The notes under the pieces were generated by a model that made no database searches, had not been told where the DNA came from, and saw only the letters and a list, made by a program, of their open reading frames with translations. A stretch of 56,813 nt of DNA from Gemmatimonadota bacterium (GTDB taxonomy: Bacteria; Latescibacterota; UBA2968), in the NCBI GenBank assembly GCA_002727195.1, contig PBWH01000027.1:118637-175449 (forward strand), read 5' to 3'. Position 1 is the first letter of the stretch; each line of letters opens with the position of its first letter. Positions 41,854 to 51,070 of the stretch are shown here, piece after piece. Both the position numbers and the translations under genes were made by a program.

Positions 41854-43800
41854 TTGGAAGCAACGATCGAGTGGGTAGTACAGGAGCACGAGGACCGCGT
41901 AACCGCGCTATTCGAGTATCTGGATCTCCGAAGTGATGGGCTGACAGACATAGCGGGTGCATGGCAGTCGGGCGAAAAAGTGATGGCTTGCCGGCAACTC
42001 CTTGTACACTTCGCGCAGTCCCCGAACGTTAAAAGATGGGGCCGCGAGACAGTCGAAGCAGGAGAGGACACGACGGCAGCCGCCGAAGCGATCCTCCGCG
42101 ACGAGTACACCTTCCAGAACGTGACGGGCTCGCCCGAACGCAAGGCCGATGGATCGCTCAATTGGACCTATTGCGGTCCGAATGATGACGCCGAGTGGGC
42201 CTACTTCCTGAACCGCCACGGGCACATTCGCCAGCTTCTCGGTGCATACCGCAAGACAGGGAACGCCCGCTATATCGATCGTGCCGACTCAGATATTCGC
42301 GAGTGGGTCACCGTGAATCCCTATGGCTGGGAACGTACGGGCGATCCAAGATGGCGCGGTCTGGAAACGATGTCGCGGATCAATGTTTGGACACATCTCT
42401 TCTACGGCTACCTGGAGGACGCTCACATCCAGGATGGCACGCGGATCCTCCTGCTGTCCAGCATCCCCGAGCACGCGCATTATACCCAGCACTACCACAA
42501 CCCCGGTGGCAACTGGTTGGCCATGCAGATGCGATCACTCTCGCTCGCCGGGCTCGCTTTCCCCGAGTTTAGAGACAGCGAAGCGTGGGTGGCCTACAGT
42601 TACCACGCGTTGCTTCCGCAGATGGAGCGACAGATCTATCCCGACGGGGCACAGAAAGAACTGGCGAGCCACTACCACGGGGCTACGCTCTATGCCTTCC
42701 AGGCGTTTGCCGACCTGTATGAGACCGCAGGCCAGCGGCTGTCGGATTCGTGGTATGAGGGCCTCGAGCAGATGTGGAGCTACTGGGCTTACTCGATCCG
42801 GCCCAACGGACACGGGGTCCTCAACAACGATTCGAACCTCGACTTCAACAGGCCCAAACTCCTGCGCGTGTATGAGGCGTATGACAGGCCCGACTGGGCA
42901 TACATCGTGACGAACGGTGGCAAAGGGTTGGCGCCACAGGCCTTGCCCTCCAGGATCTTTCCCTGGGCGGGTCAGCTGATCTCCCGGAGTGGCTGGGACG
43001 CTGATGCGCACTGGAGCGTGTTCGATGTCGGACCGTGGGGGATTGGCCATCAGCACCAGGACAAGCTTCATCTCTCCGTATCCGCCTTCGGGCAGGACTT
43101 CCTCGTCGACGCAGGACGGCTCTATTACAAGCGTGACGTGTGGCGCGACTGGATTCGGGGCACACGAGCCCACAATACGCTGATCATCGACGGATGTGAA
43201 CAGAACGGAGACGCGAAAGAGGTCGATGCTCCGCTCGACGAGGGGACGTATGTCATCGGGAAAGCCTTCGACTTTGCGCGGTCATCCTTTACCGCCGGCT
43301 ATGTCGACCTGGAAGGAGAAGCAGTACATCATCGTGCTGTGATGTACGTGAGGGGCCTTGCGTGGATTGTGGTCGATCGCGTTCGAAGCGACCGTGAACG
43401 AGACATCGACGCGCTGTGGCACTGGCATCCTGAGGTAGACGTAACAGTCGATGACGGAGACGCGGTCGGGACACACGGATCGGGCGCTGTTTCCGTAATC
43501 CCTGTTGGCGGATGGGATGGGACGGTCGACACCGTCAAAGGGCAGGAGCCACCGAACATCCAGGGCTGGTATAGCCGAGAGTATAACCAGAAGGCCCCGG
43601 CGACGTGCGCGATCTACAGTCGGAAGGTCACGGACGAGGCGATCGTCTGGCTGATCGTGCCATCAAACGAGAAGGCTGCGACCGAAGCGACATTGGAGGA
43701 CGACGGAGACACCGTAACACTTCGAGCCACCATATCCAGTCAAGAGATCGAATCGGTCATTCCGACTCAAGATGGCCAGCCGGTCCTGACTCTGAACTAG
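41854..43800 (+). CDS. Heparinase II/III family polysaccharide lyase-like protein
   Basis: 648 residues from TTG 41854, with AAGGAGC seven bases upstream. N-terminal alpha/alpha toroid: EWAYFLNRHGHIRQLLGAYR and HNPGGNWLAMQMRSL. The C-terminal beta domain begins at HWSVFDVGPWGIGHQHQDKL, the heparinase II/III signature, followed by FLVDAGRLYY and GTRAHNTLIIDG. These lyases cleave uronate-containing glycosaminoglycan or alginate-type chains by beta-elimination. No signal peptide is seen, so it may act on imported oligomers. Followed by a UxuA-like gene that would process uronates. Confidence 0.88.
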   Translation: MEATIEWVVQEHEDRVTALFEYLDLRSDGLTDIAGAWQSGEKVMACRQLLVHFAQSPNVKRWGRETVEAGEDTTAAAEAILRDEYTFQNVTGSPERKADGSLNWTYCGPNDDAEWAYFLNRHGHIRQLLGAYRKTGNARYIDRADSDIREWVTVNPYGWERTGDPRWRGLETMSRINVWTHLFYGYLEDAHIQDGTRILLLSSIPEHAHYTQHYHNPGGNWLAMQMRSLSLAGLAFPEFRDSEAWVAYSYHALLPQMERQIYPDGAQKELASHYHGATLYAFQAFADLYETAGQRLSDSWYEGLEQMWSYWAYSIRPNGHGVLNNDSNLDFNRPKLLRVYEAYDRPDWAYIVTNGGKGLAPQALPSRIFPWAGQLISRSGWDADAHWSVFDVGPWGIGHQHQDKLHLSVSAFGQDFLVDAGRLYYKRDVWRDWIRGTRAHNTLIIDGCEQNGDAKEVDAPLDEGTYVIGKAFDFARSSFTAGYVDLEGEAVHHRAVMYVRGLAWIVVDRVRSDRERDIDALWHWHPEVDVTVDDGDAVGTHGSGAVSVIPVGGWDGTVDTVKGQEPPNIQGWYSREYNQKAPATCAIYSRKVTDEAIVWLIVPSNEKAATEATLEDDGDTVTLRATISSQEIESVIPTQDGQPVLTLN

Positions 43801-43856
43801 ACGAACTTCAATCTTTATATCATCAACCTCAACATCTTCACATTTCTGGAGTTTCT

Positions 43857-44834
43857 ATGCTGATTCAAGACCAAATCGGATGGGATGACCTGGACAGCGA
43901 CTGGCTGAGCTTCTTCAAGGCCATCAGCGTCGACACGATCCACCTCGAGTGCCGCCGCGCGGTCGCACAGTCCGGGCTGGATATCGGCGAGACCAAGAAG
44001 CTTGAGAATATGTTTTCGGAGGCTCGCGAGAAGGTCGAGAAGGCCGGGATGAAACTGAACAACGTGTTCTTCTCGGCGCCGAAAGAGATTCCTTTGGGTG
44101 ATCCGTCGGCAGATGAAAAGACGGAGCAATGGTGCGGTCTTCTCGAGGCGCTCGGGAATGCCGGGATACCGGCCCTGGGGTGGAATTTCAAGCCGATGGG
44201 GAACTTCAGGACAGAGTCGGCGACCGGGCGCGGTGGCGTCAAGTACAGCACATTTGACTACGACACTCACATGCGGGAACGCACGAACGTCTATGCTCCG
44301 GAGATCTCCGAGGCCGACATGTGGGGGCGGATGGAGACGTTCCTTAAAGCGGTCATCCCCGCTGCCGAGAAAGCGGGCGTGAAGATGGCGCTGCATCCCG
44401 ACGATCCGCCGATTCCTGAGCCGCTCGGTGGGGTCTGGCAGATCTGTTCCTCGAAGGATCAGTTCCGCCGCGTCTTCGATTCCGTTCCCAGCGACAGCAA
44501 TCGGATGCTGTTCTGTCAGGGATGCATGACGGAGCTGTTAGGGCAGGAGGTTTACGGCTTCATCGAGGAGATGGCATCGAAGAACAAGATCCAGTGGGTC
44601 CACTTCCGGAACGTGAAGGGTCAGCTCCCTTACTTCGAGGAGGTGTTCCCTGATAACGGTGACATCGACATGAAGCGCGCCATGGAAATTTACCGGGACA
44701 ACGGGTTCAACGGTCCGTTCATGATGGATCACACACCGAAGTTCGCTGGTGAGAACGGACCCCTGTCGCAGAAGCTCGGGAAGGCTTACTGCATCGGGTA
44801 TATCCGGCGGCTGATCCAGGACGTCTACGGATAA
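43857..44834 (+). CDS. Mannonate dehydratase-like protein (UxuA family)
   Basis: 325 residues from ATG 43857 after CTGGAG. MALHPDDPP, MLFCQGCMTELLG, QWVHFRNVKG, GDIDMKRAMEIYRDNGFNGP and FMMDHTPKF match the UxuA family with its His/Cys/Asp metal site. It follows the heparinase gene by 56 bases and probably shares its operon. Expected reaction: dehydration of mannonate or a related hexonate to a 2-keto-3-deoxy acid. Confidence 0.88.
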   Translation: MLIQDQIGWDDLDSDWLSFFKAISVDTIHLECRRAVAQSGLDIGETKKLENMFSEAREKVEKAGMKLNNVFFSAPKEIPLGDPSADEKTEQWCGLLEALGNAGIPALGWNFKPMGNFRTESATGRGGVKYSTFDYDTHMRERTNVYAPEISEADMWGRMETFLKAVIPAAEKAGVKMALHPDDPPIPEPLGGVWQICSSKDQFRRVFDSVPSDSNRMLFCQGCMTELLGQEVYGFIEEMASKNKIQWVHFRNVKGQLPYFEEVFPDNGDIDMKRAMEIYRDNGFNGPFMMDHTPKFAGENGPLSQKLGKAYCIGYIRRLIQDVYG

Positions 44835-45290
44835 AGGACACCGGAAAACCTTTAAACGCAGAGGACGCTGAGAAAGGCCGAGGAGGGTTGAGAGCCCGGT
44901 AGGGCGCGGCGCCAGTAGCCCGGGGTGGAGGCGAAACGCAGCGGAGACGGAACCCCGGGTTGACGTGTCCTAGGAAGTGCAAGCGCCGCGATATGGATAC
45001 ACCTCCTGGAACGGATGACCCTCGGGCGCCCAAACAGCAAGCAGCAAGGCATTGAATCGCAGTAGCTTAGGTGCGTCCCTCGACCTAAGTGCATACAGAA
45101 CGCTGCATCTTGAACGGCAGCACTGCAGAGAACGCAGAGAAGTGCAGCGGGCTACGACCGAGGCTCGAGCCATTAAGGAAACGAGTGCACGCGCCCAACG
45201 CGACAAAGGCGCCGCAGAATGTGAGAGGATTCCCAAGCGCGTGACGCCCGGGCACCGAAACGTGGGCGTATGAGGCGAGCATCACAGCGG
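44835..45290. other. Long intergenic region with low-complexity repeats
   Basis: No credible gene. Contains AAACGCAGAGGACGCTGAGA at its start and GAGAACGCAGAGAAGTGCAG near 45123-45143, versions of the same purine-rich stutter, and a palindrome CCCGGGGT...ACCCCGGG around 44921-44959. Probably a site of convergent transcription and repeat accumulation. Confidence 0.5.
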
Positions 45291-47204
45291 CTACCACCAG
45301 TGGACGCCGTGGCCTGTACCGGGGAAGAACAGAAGGTCGATCACACTGGAGAACGCGACTCCCGAGGCGTAACCCGCTACAAGACCGACAAAGAACGGAA
45401 TGCCCCGATGAAAGGTGTGCATGCCACCGACCCGGAGCAGGATGGTCTTGATCAGGAGCGCGACGACGAAGGTGCTGAACTGGTGGGGAATCAGTGGGAT
45501 CGCCAGTCCGACCGGGTTGAGTCTGAACCAGGATACCTTGTATCTCAGGCCCATCAGGGCAGCCATCACCGTCCCACCGACGGCCAGGATGGTCATCCGG
45601 TGAACGTCGAACGCCCAGGGGTTGCCCAGGCGGAATACGACGCGCTGGTAGGATCGACGAGCGTAGTAGCTATACGTGTATGAGCTGAAGTTGTAGGCGC
45701 CGTGACCGTAACCGAGCCAGATGGTGTACACCATCGAAAGGAGGTAAGCCAGGAGCAGTGCGGCGAGTATCCCGACCAGGAGACGGCGGGGATCGAGGCT
45801 GCCTCGGATCTTCTGAACCATCGTCAGATGAGACATGACCATCCCGCTGCTGTAGCCCTCCAGGTTCTTGGTTATAGACAGCAGCAGGATCGAGGCCGGC
45901 GTCATAGATGATGTGCCGAAGGCTGCGACGGCGAAGCCCTCTGCCCCGAGGGGGCTGCCGAGGTATGGCAGACCCAGTTCGGCGATCATCTTGGACACTC
46001 CGACGTAGGTGATCAGGACGGCGATCACGATCACGAAAGCGACACTCGGCTGGAAGCCCGCTGCAACGAGCCAGCAGACGCTGAAGGTGATGCCGATCAG
46101 GATCAGGAGGATCGATGTCCGAGACGACAGGAGATCCTGGGCCCCGCGAGGGCGATTATGTCTAGCCTCAGAGACGGCGTCGCGAAGCCGGTCACGGGCG
46201 TTCCACATCGACCAGGCGACGTAGACCATGAAGGCGCCGGCGGTCTGCCAGCTGATCAGAGGACTCGAGGCGCCCGGATGCGATGCGCCGCCACCGACGG
46301 GAACGACATAACCGATCCGGGCCGCGATGATGATCTCGATGTGTTTGATGATGAAGAAAACGATGGTGCTGACCAGTATTTCGACACTCGCAAAGTAGGA
46401 GAGACCGAGGGTCAGCAGATTGAGCTGAGATGTGTAGACGTTGATCCCGTTCTTGACCAGCTTGACCCATCCGTGCCTCAGGTCGATGTCCGGGAGATAC
46501 TCGTTGAAGAAGGTCAGGACGTTCCACCCCAGGATTCCGAAAGAGATGGCGAAGCCGACCCAGAAAAGGGAAATCTTGCCCGAGGACGCTTTCATCAACT
46601 CTTTTCGATCTCCGACCAGGATCTGGATCGGAATCATCATCGGGTAGGTCAGCTTCTCGTTTTCGACCCACTGCTTGCGCAGGATGGAGGAAAGGCCGAG
46701 GGAGACGGCAACGAACGCGAGCCCCAGTGAGGCCCAACCGAACAGGGGCCGAATCCAGATGTCCCACGGTATTCGACGGCCGTCCGGCGACCCTTCGTGG
46801 AACCATCGTATCCCTTCCGCGTTTGTCGGGACGACCCAGTTCTGCAGGTAAGGATGGAACTGGTCCCACTGGTTCTCGGGGGTAGCGAAGTAGATCGGCA
46901 TGGCCCAGGACCCGAGCAGGTAACTCATCAGGCCGTCACCCGGGACATAGCTGGCGGCCAGCATCATCGACATGACGAGGATCATGCTGTTTCGGCTGAG
47001 GATGCGAGGCCAGACAGACCGAGCGGCGGCAAGCACCAGGAAGATCGCGAAGACCGAGACGGGCAGGTTGTGATTCAGGTTCAACCGTGACGAACGGTTG
47101 ATATACTGATTGTAGATAATCCAGACGGCGAGGATACCGACCAGGGCCAACCCGACCAGAAGGGTTGGTGCGACGGACCCCTTGTTGTCGTGAGATGATG
47201 CCAA
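45291..47204 (-). CDS. Multi-pass membrane protein, DUF6785/OPT-like putative transporter
   Basis: 637 residues from TTG 47204, preceded by AAAGGAGCAGA. About fourteen hydrophobic segments, with PYLGSPLGAEGFAVAAFGTS and KMIAELGLP between them, resemble the oligopeptide-transporter-like DUF6784/DUF6785 family seen in sugar-acid loci of planctomycete-type genomes. The charged loop HYLQ-like text PYLQNWVVPTNAEGIRWFHEG near residue 120 is also typical. It is divergent, with 67 bases between, from an HpcH/HpaI aldolase, which suggests shared regulation and uptake of the aldolase pathway's substrate. Substrate not known. Confidence 0.75.
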   Translation of the reverse strand: MASSHDNKGSVAPTLLVGLALVGILAVWIIYNQYINRSSRLNLNHNLPVSVFAIFLVLAAARSVWPRILSRNSMILVMSMMLAASYVPGDGLMSYLLGSWAMPIYFATPENQWDQFHPYLQNWVVPTNAEGIRWFHEGSPDGRRIPWDIWIRPLFGWASLGLAFVAVSLGLSSILRKQWVENEKLTYPMMIPIQILVGDRKELMKASSGKISLFWVGFAISFGILGWNVLTFFNEYLPDIDLRHGWVKLVKNGINVYTSQLNLLTLGLSYFASVEILVSTIVFFIIKHIEIIIAARIGYVVPVGGGASHPGASSPLISWQTAGAFMVYVAWSMWNARDRLRDAVSEARHNRPRGAQDLLSSRTSILLILIGITFSVCWLVAAGFQPSVAFVIVIAVLITYVGVSKMIAELGLPYLGSPLGAEGFAVAAFGTSSMTPASILLLSITKNLEGYSSGMVMSHLTMVQKIRGSLDPRRLLVGILAALLLAYLLSMVYTIWLGYGHGAYNFSSYTYSYYARRSYQRVVFRLGNPWAFDVHRMTILAVGGTVMAALMGLRYKVSWFRLNPVGLAIPLIPHQFSTFVVALLIKTILLRVGGMHTFHRGIPFFVGLVAGYASGVAFSSVIDLLFFPGTGHGVHWW

Positions 47205-47271
47205 ATCTGCTCCTTTTGGGCAGGGAATATACAGAAAACCGAACCCGGATCGGGTTCGAAAGGGAGACGAA

Positions 47272-48153
47272 ATGGCGGAACGCATCAGTAGGGCAGTGGA
47301 GTTGCTGGCGCAGGACACGGCGATCTACTACACGGGCGCGCATACCGGTCACGTGCTGACGTTCGAGCAGGGGAAAGAAGACGCCGGAACCTGGGCGGAC
47401 TACATCAACGTGGGCATGGAGCACGGCTGCTTCGATATGACCGGGCTGGCCAACTACATGAAGGGCCTGGTCGCCGGCGGTCCGACACGAAGTGGTCACC
47501 GTACTCCGACGGTGATCGTCGAGGTGCCGGTCGACGGATCCTCGGAGGACGTGATCCGGGCCAATGCGTGGCAGTTTCGGCAGATCCTGGCCCGGGGTGT
47601 CCACGGTCTCCTGCTGTGTATGGTCTCCTCGGCGGATGCCGTGCGCGCGTTTGTGGAGGAATGCCGTTACCCGATCAATCCACAGGGTGTCAGTCACGGT
47701 CTCTTCAAGGGGCGCCGAGGGGTCGGGTCGGAGTCGGAAGCGACCGAAATCTGGGGATGTAATCGAGAGGAATACCTGACAAAGGCCGATCCGTATCCAC
47801 TCAATCCCGAGGGCGAACTGCTGCTCGGCCTTAAGATCGAGAGCGTTGAAGGCGTGACCGTGACTGAGCAGTGTCTGAAAGTGCCGGGCATCGGCTTCGC
47901 GGAAATGGGCCCTGGCGATCTCAGTATGTCGCTTGGATACAAGACGAGGCCTGCCGAACTCCCACAGGAAATGGTCGAAGCCCGCGAGCGTGTCAAGAAT
48001 GCCTGCCTCGACAACGGCGTCGCCTTCCTGTCCGGCTGTACGCCCGACACGATCAAGGAACGGATCGAAGAGGGCGTCCGAATCGCCAGCGGCGGACGTG
48101 AAGATACCGCCAAGATCGGTCGCGAGTACCAGGGCCGAACCATGCCCGCTTAG
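47272..48153 (+). CDS. HpcH/HpaI aldolase/citrate lyase family protein
   Basis: 293 residues from ATG 47272 after AGGGAGACGAA. VIVEVPVDGSSEDVIRANAW, GVHGLLLCMVSSADAVRAFV, LLLGLKIESVEGVTV (metal Glu) and GFAEMGPGDLSMSLGY (metal Asp) are the class II pyruvate aldolase signatures. The usual active-site Arg near the N-terminus is not obvious. It would split a 2-keto-3-deoxy acid into pyruvate and an aldehyde. Divergent from the DUF6785-like gene and upstream of an RraA-like gene. Confidence 0.87.
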   Translation: MAERISRAVELLAQDTAIYYTGAHTGHVLTFEQGKEDAGTWADYINVGMEHGCFDMTGLANYMKGLVAGGPTRSGHRTPTVIVEVPVDGSSEDVIRANAWQFRQILARGVHGLLLCMVSSADAVRAFVEECRYPINPQGVSHGLFKGRRGVGSESEATEIWGCNREEYLTKADPYPLNPEGELLLGLKIESVEGVTVTEQCLKVPGIGFAEMGPGDLSMSLGYKTRPAELPQEMVEARERVKNACLDNGVAFLSGCTPDTIKERIEEGVRIASGGREDTAKIGREYQGRTMPA

Positions 48154-48182
48154 GATAGCTCCTTCCTGGGATTGACCACCTC

Positions 48183-48283
48183 GTAGGACCGGCCTCTGGC
48201 AGGGAGCTTCTATTACCTGCCGACCTCTGGTTGGCCCATCACATAAGGCTCATCTCGTCGCCGTGCTTAGTACGGTGATGGAG
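48183..48283. repeat. Composite of GGACCGG repeat and decayed hairpin repeat
   Basis: GTAGGACCGGCCTCTGGC and CTGCCGACCTCTGGTTGGC (relatives of 41750-41787) are followed at 48254-48283 by CGCCGTGC-TTA-GTACGGTGATG, a relative of the inverted repeat at 29502-29548. The last part ends ten bases before the RraA-like start. Confidence 0.6.
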
Positions 48284-48292
48284 TCTCTACCT

Positions 48293-49171
48293 ATGAAATT
48301 CGCTCCGCTGAACCTGGATAAAGACGAACTCGAAGACTACACCCGTGAGTGGACTGGGGAACGATTCCCCGATGGACGCCCGAAAGTCTCTGATGACCTG
48401 CTCGAACGGATGAGAGACGTCACGATCACCGAGGCCTGGGGGATTCTACGGGGACAGGGCTACCAGTGGCAGTACGAAGACGGCTTCGTCTGTACGCATC
48501 CTGGCGAAACGCTCGTCGGTCGTGCTTTGACCGCGATGTATATGCCCCGTCGACCACAGATGCGCACGATTATGGAAGAGAAGGGGGAGGCCGAAGGCTG
48601 TATCGGCGACCAGATCTCGTGGCCGATCGACATGCTGACCACGGGCGATGTGTATGTGGCCGACGTCTATGGCAAGATTGACCAGGGCGCCGTGATCGGT
48701 GACAACCTGGCGGTCTCTATCCACGCGAAATCAGGCAATGGCGTGGTGCACGACGCGGCCGTTCGGGATATCGACGGGATCAAGGAACTGCCCGGATTCG
48801 CTAGCTTTGTACGCGGGTATCATCCATCATTCGCGTCACCGACGATCATGCTGGTCGGCGTGAATTGCCCGACGCGGATTGGAAAGGTGACCGTCATGCC
48901 CGGTGACGTCGTGCTCGGTAAAGAGGACGGGGTCGTGTTTATCCCGCCGCATCTTGCTGAGCAGGTTGTCCAGACGTCGGAACTGGTGCGCCTGCGAGAC
49001 CAGTTCGGAAAGCTGCGGATCCGCGAGGGCGTCTACACATCCGGCGAGATTGACCGCAAATGGGAAGACCACATCGAGAAAGACTTCTCGCAGTGGTTGG
49101 AAGATCACATGGACGAGCTACCCGTTCCCAAGGAAGCGATCCAGGAGTTGTTGAAGAAGCGGACGTGGTAG
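48293..49171 (+). CDS. RraA-like family protein
   Basis: 292 residues from ATG 48293. The RraA/HMG-aldolase core appears as GAVIGDNLAVSIHAKSGNGV, VHDAAVRDIDGIKELPGF and MPGDVVLGKEDGVVFIPPHL. The VRD Arg-Asp pair and the G-D-N-L segment are those of divalent-metal RraA-like aldolases/decarboxylases rather than RNase E regulators. Probably cleaves or decarboxylates a 4-hydroxy-2-oxo acid. It follows the HpcH/HpaI aldolase. Confidence 0.85.
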   Translation: MKFAPLNLDKDELEDYTREWTGERFPDGRPKVSDDLLERMRDVTITEAWGILRGQGYQWQYEDGFVCTHPGETLVGRALTAMYMPRRPQMRTIMEEKGEAEGCIGDQISWPIDMLTTGDVYVADVYGKIDQGAVIGDNLAVSIHAKSGNGVVHDAAVRDIDGIKELPGFASFVRGYHPSFASPTIMLVGVNCPTRIGKVTVMPGDVVLGKEDGVVFIPPHLAEQVVQTSELVRLRDQFGKLRIREGVYTSGEIDRKWEDHIEKDFSQWLEDHMDELPVPKEAIQELLKKRTW

Positions 49172-49177
49172 CCAAAT

Positions 49178-49206
49178 CAGTGACAAGTGACAAATGACAA
49201 GTGACC
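49178..49206 (+). repeat. GTGACAA tandem repeat
   Basis: AGTGACAAGTGACAAATGACAAGTGACC: four units of roughly seven bases with variants. It overlaps the possible early start of the DUF1961-like gene. Confidence 0.7.
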
Positions 49207-50060
49207 AAAGGATTTCGATTGCTCACCGCGCCTTTCTGGCGCCCCCTGCGCCTCTCCTGAAGCGAATCACGCTTGCCTTGCCGGCGCTTTCCCTAATAGC
49301 CCTGATCACCCAAACGAGCGTCTCCTCTATGTCGAAAGAAGAACGATTCAGCGAGTTGCAGTCCTTGAACTGGACAGAAGTTTACCACGACCCCTGCACT
49401 GGAAACTGGGAAGGTGGCTGGTTCCTCGACGGACTCAGAGCGAGTGTCGACAACACGCCAGGCGGGATGGTGCTGTCCGCTGGTCCAATCGCCAGAGATC
49501 ACGCCTCGCATTGCGTCCTGTGGACGAAGCAATCGTTCGAGGGAAATCTGAAAATCGAGTTCGACTACTGGCGGATCGATACGATCCAGCAGTTCGTGAA
49601 CATCATCTACATCCAGGCGACAGGGATCGAAAAAGGTCCGTTTACGAAGGACATCGCGGAGTGGTCCGAGCTGCGGGAGATCCCGTACATGCGGTCCTAC
49701 TTCATGAATATGAAGGCGCTTCATATCAGCTTCGCCGCCTTCGGGGCCGATCCGTCAGAAGAGGATTATGTTCGCCTTCGGCGGTATCCGCGTGGCGAGG
49801 ATCAAAAGTTCACGGAGATCGCCGTGATGCCGGACAACTTAAACACCGGGCTGTTCAAGCCGGGCATCAAACATCGATTCACCATCATCAAGAAGGGCGA
49901 CGAAGTACTCTTCCGTGTCGCGACGGATGAAAAGACCCTTGTTTTCGCGTGGAACACCTCGGATTACGACCCGATCACCGAAGGACGGATCGGCTTGCGG
50001 CACATGTGGACTCGCTGTTCCCGTTATGCCGACTTCAAAGTATCCAAACTGAGCGAGTAA
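49194..50060 (+). CDS. DUF1961 family-like protein (concanavalin-like fold)
   Basis: 288 residues if begun at ATG 49194, or 243 from ATG 49329 (MSKEERFSELQSL). The longer form contains a possible signal segment (ITLALPALSLIALI) but its first codons lie in the GTGACAA repeat. Core text WTEVYHDPCTGNWEGGWFLD, FVNIIYIQATG, PYMRSYFMNMKALHISFAAF and YVRLRRYPRG resembles DUF1961 proteins found with polysaccharide lyases. Function unknown; perhaps carbohydrate binding or lysis. Five bases before the DapA-family gene. Confidence 0.7.
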   Translation: MTSDQRISIAHRAFLAPPAPLLKRITLALPALSLIALITQTSVSSMSKEERFSELQSLNWTEVYHDPCTGNWEGGWFLDGLRASVDNTPGGMVLSAGPIARDHASHCVLWTKQSFEGNLKIEFDYWRIDTIQQFVNIIYIQATGIEKGPFTKDIAEWSELREIPYMRSYFMNMKALHISFAAFGADPSEEDYVRLRRYPRGEDQKFTEIAVMPDNLNTGLFKPGIKHRFTIIKKGDEVLFRVATDEKTLVFAWNTSDYDPITEGRIGLRHMWTRCSRYADFKVSKLSE

Positions 50061-50064
50061 CGAG

Positions 50065-50976
50065 ATGGCGAGATTCGAAATCATGAAGGGGCTTTTCGGT
50101 CTGTTACCGACTCCCTATCGGGAGGACCTCGAGGTCCATACGGAGGATCTGAAGTCGGTCGCGAACTTCTGTTGCGAGTCGGGGCAACACGGGATCGTCT
50201 GGCCGGTGATGGTGGGCGAGTTCTGGTATCTCGGGGAAGAGGAGCGAATCCGGAATCTGGATGCGGTGCTCGAAGCGATCGATGGGCGTCTACCGCTGAT
50301 GTTCGGCTGCTCGGGCGTGTCGATCTCGCAGACGCTGACGTTTGCTCGGGCAGCGAACAAGGCCGGAGCCGACACAGTCATTGCCATGCCGCCCGTAGGC
50401 GCGACGGCAGAGATGGCCATGGAGATGCATCGTCGCATGGCAGACGCCTTTGATGGTCCCCTGGTCGTGCAGAATGCGGGCGGACAGTATACGCCGCTGA
50501 CGGGCGATCAGATCGAGCAATTGCTGGATGAGGTCCCGCAGATCGAGTATGTGAAAGAGGAACGCCCGCCAGGGCCGAAGCACATCAGCGAAGTGGTCGG
50601 GCGGGTTGGGGATCGGGTAAAGGCGATCTTCGGTGGTGCGGGCGGCAAGAACCTACCCGATGAGCTTCGTCGGGGGGCGAACGGCTGTATGCCCGCCTGC
50701 GAACTCGCGGATGTGCTAACGAAGGTGGTCGAACGGTGGTGGGATGGGGACGAAGATAGCGCCCGTGATCTGCATCGGCGTGTGTTGCCGCTGATCAACC
50801 TCGAGAGCCACCCGTTTATGCGCTACATCCTGAAGCGCAGAGGTGTGTTCTCCAACACGATCGAAAGAGCGCCCAATAAACAGCCGGCGATCGATGACGA
50901 GCTGAAGCGAGAGATCACGATTCTGCTCAAAGCGATCGAAGGGGACATCGATTCGTTTCCATTCGGGCCCGAATAG
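50065..50976 (+). CDS. Dihydrodipicolinate synthase (DapA) family aldolase/dehydratase, paralogue A
   Basis: 303 residues. MKGLFGLLPTPYREDLEVHT and GIVWPVMVGEFWYLGEEERI match the DapA/NAL family barrel entry. The Schiff-base Lys is in IEYVKEERPP. The strand that normally has the catalytic Tyr (Y-N-x-P) reads LVVQNAGGQYT, so that Tyr is missing and the G-T-T-G-E loop is replaced by P-V-M-V-G-E. This points to a reaction other than lysine synthesis, such as a keto-deoxy-acid aldolase or dehydratase. Tandem with paralogue B. Confidence 0.83.
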   Translation: MARFEIMKGLFGLLPTPYREDLEVHTEDLKSVANFCCESGQHGIVWPVMVGEFWYLGEEERIRNLDAVLEAIDGRLPLMFGCSGVSISQTLTFARAANKAGADTVIAMPPVGATAEMAMEMHRRMADAFDGPLVVQNAGGQYTPLTGDQIEQLLDEVPQIEYVKEERPPGPKHISEVVGRVGDRVKAIFGGAGGKNLPDELRRGANGCMPACELADVLTKVVERWWDGDEDSARDLHRRVLPLINLESHPFMRYILKRRGVFSNTIERAPNKQPAIDDELKREITILLKAIEGDIDSFPFGPE

Positions 50977-51052
50977 GATTGATGATGTGAAGAGAGAAGA
51001 TGTGAAGATGGGCAAACCCAATCTTCTTCCTCCACATCTCCACATCAAAAAA
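50977..51052 (+). repeat. GATGTGAAGA low-complexity tract, copy 1
   Basis: GATTGATGATGTGAAGAGAG, AAGATGTGAAGATGGGC and the reverse-complement-like CTTCCTCCACATCTCCACAT. The same words recur at 51966-52043 and in reversed sense at 43808-43846. Confidence 0.6.
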
Positions 51053-51070
51053 GTGCCCCGGTTTAGCCAT

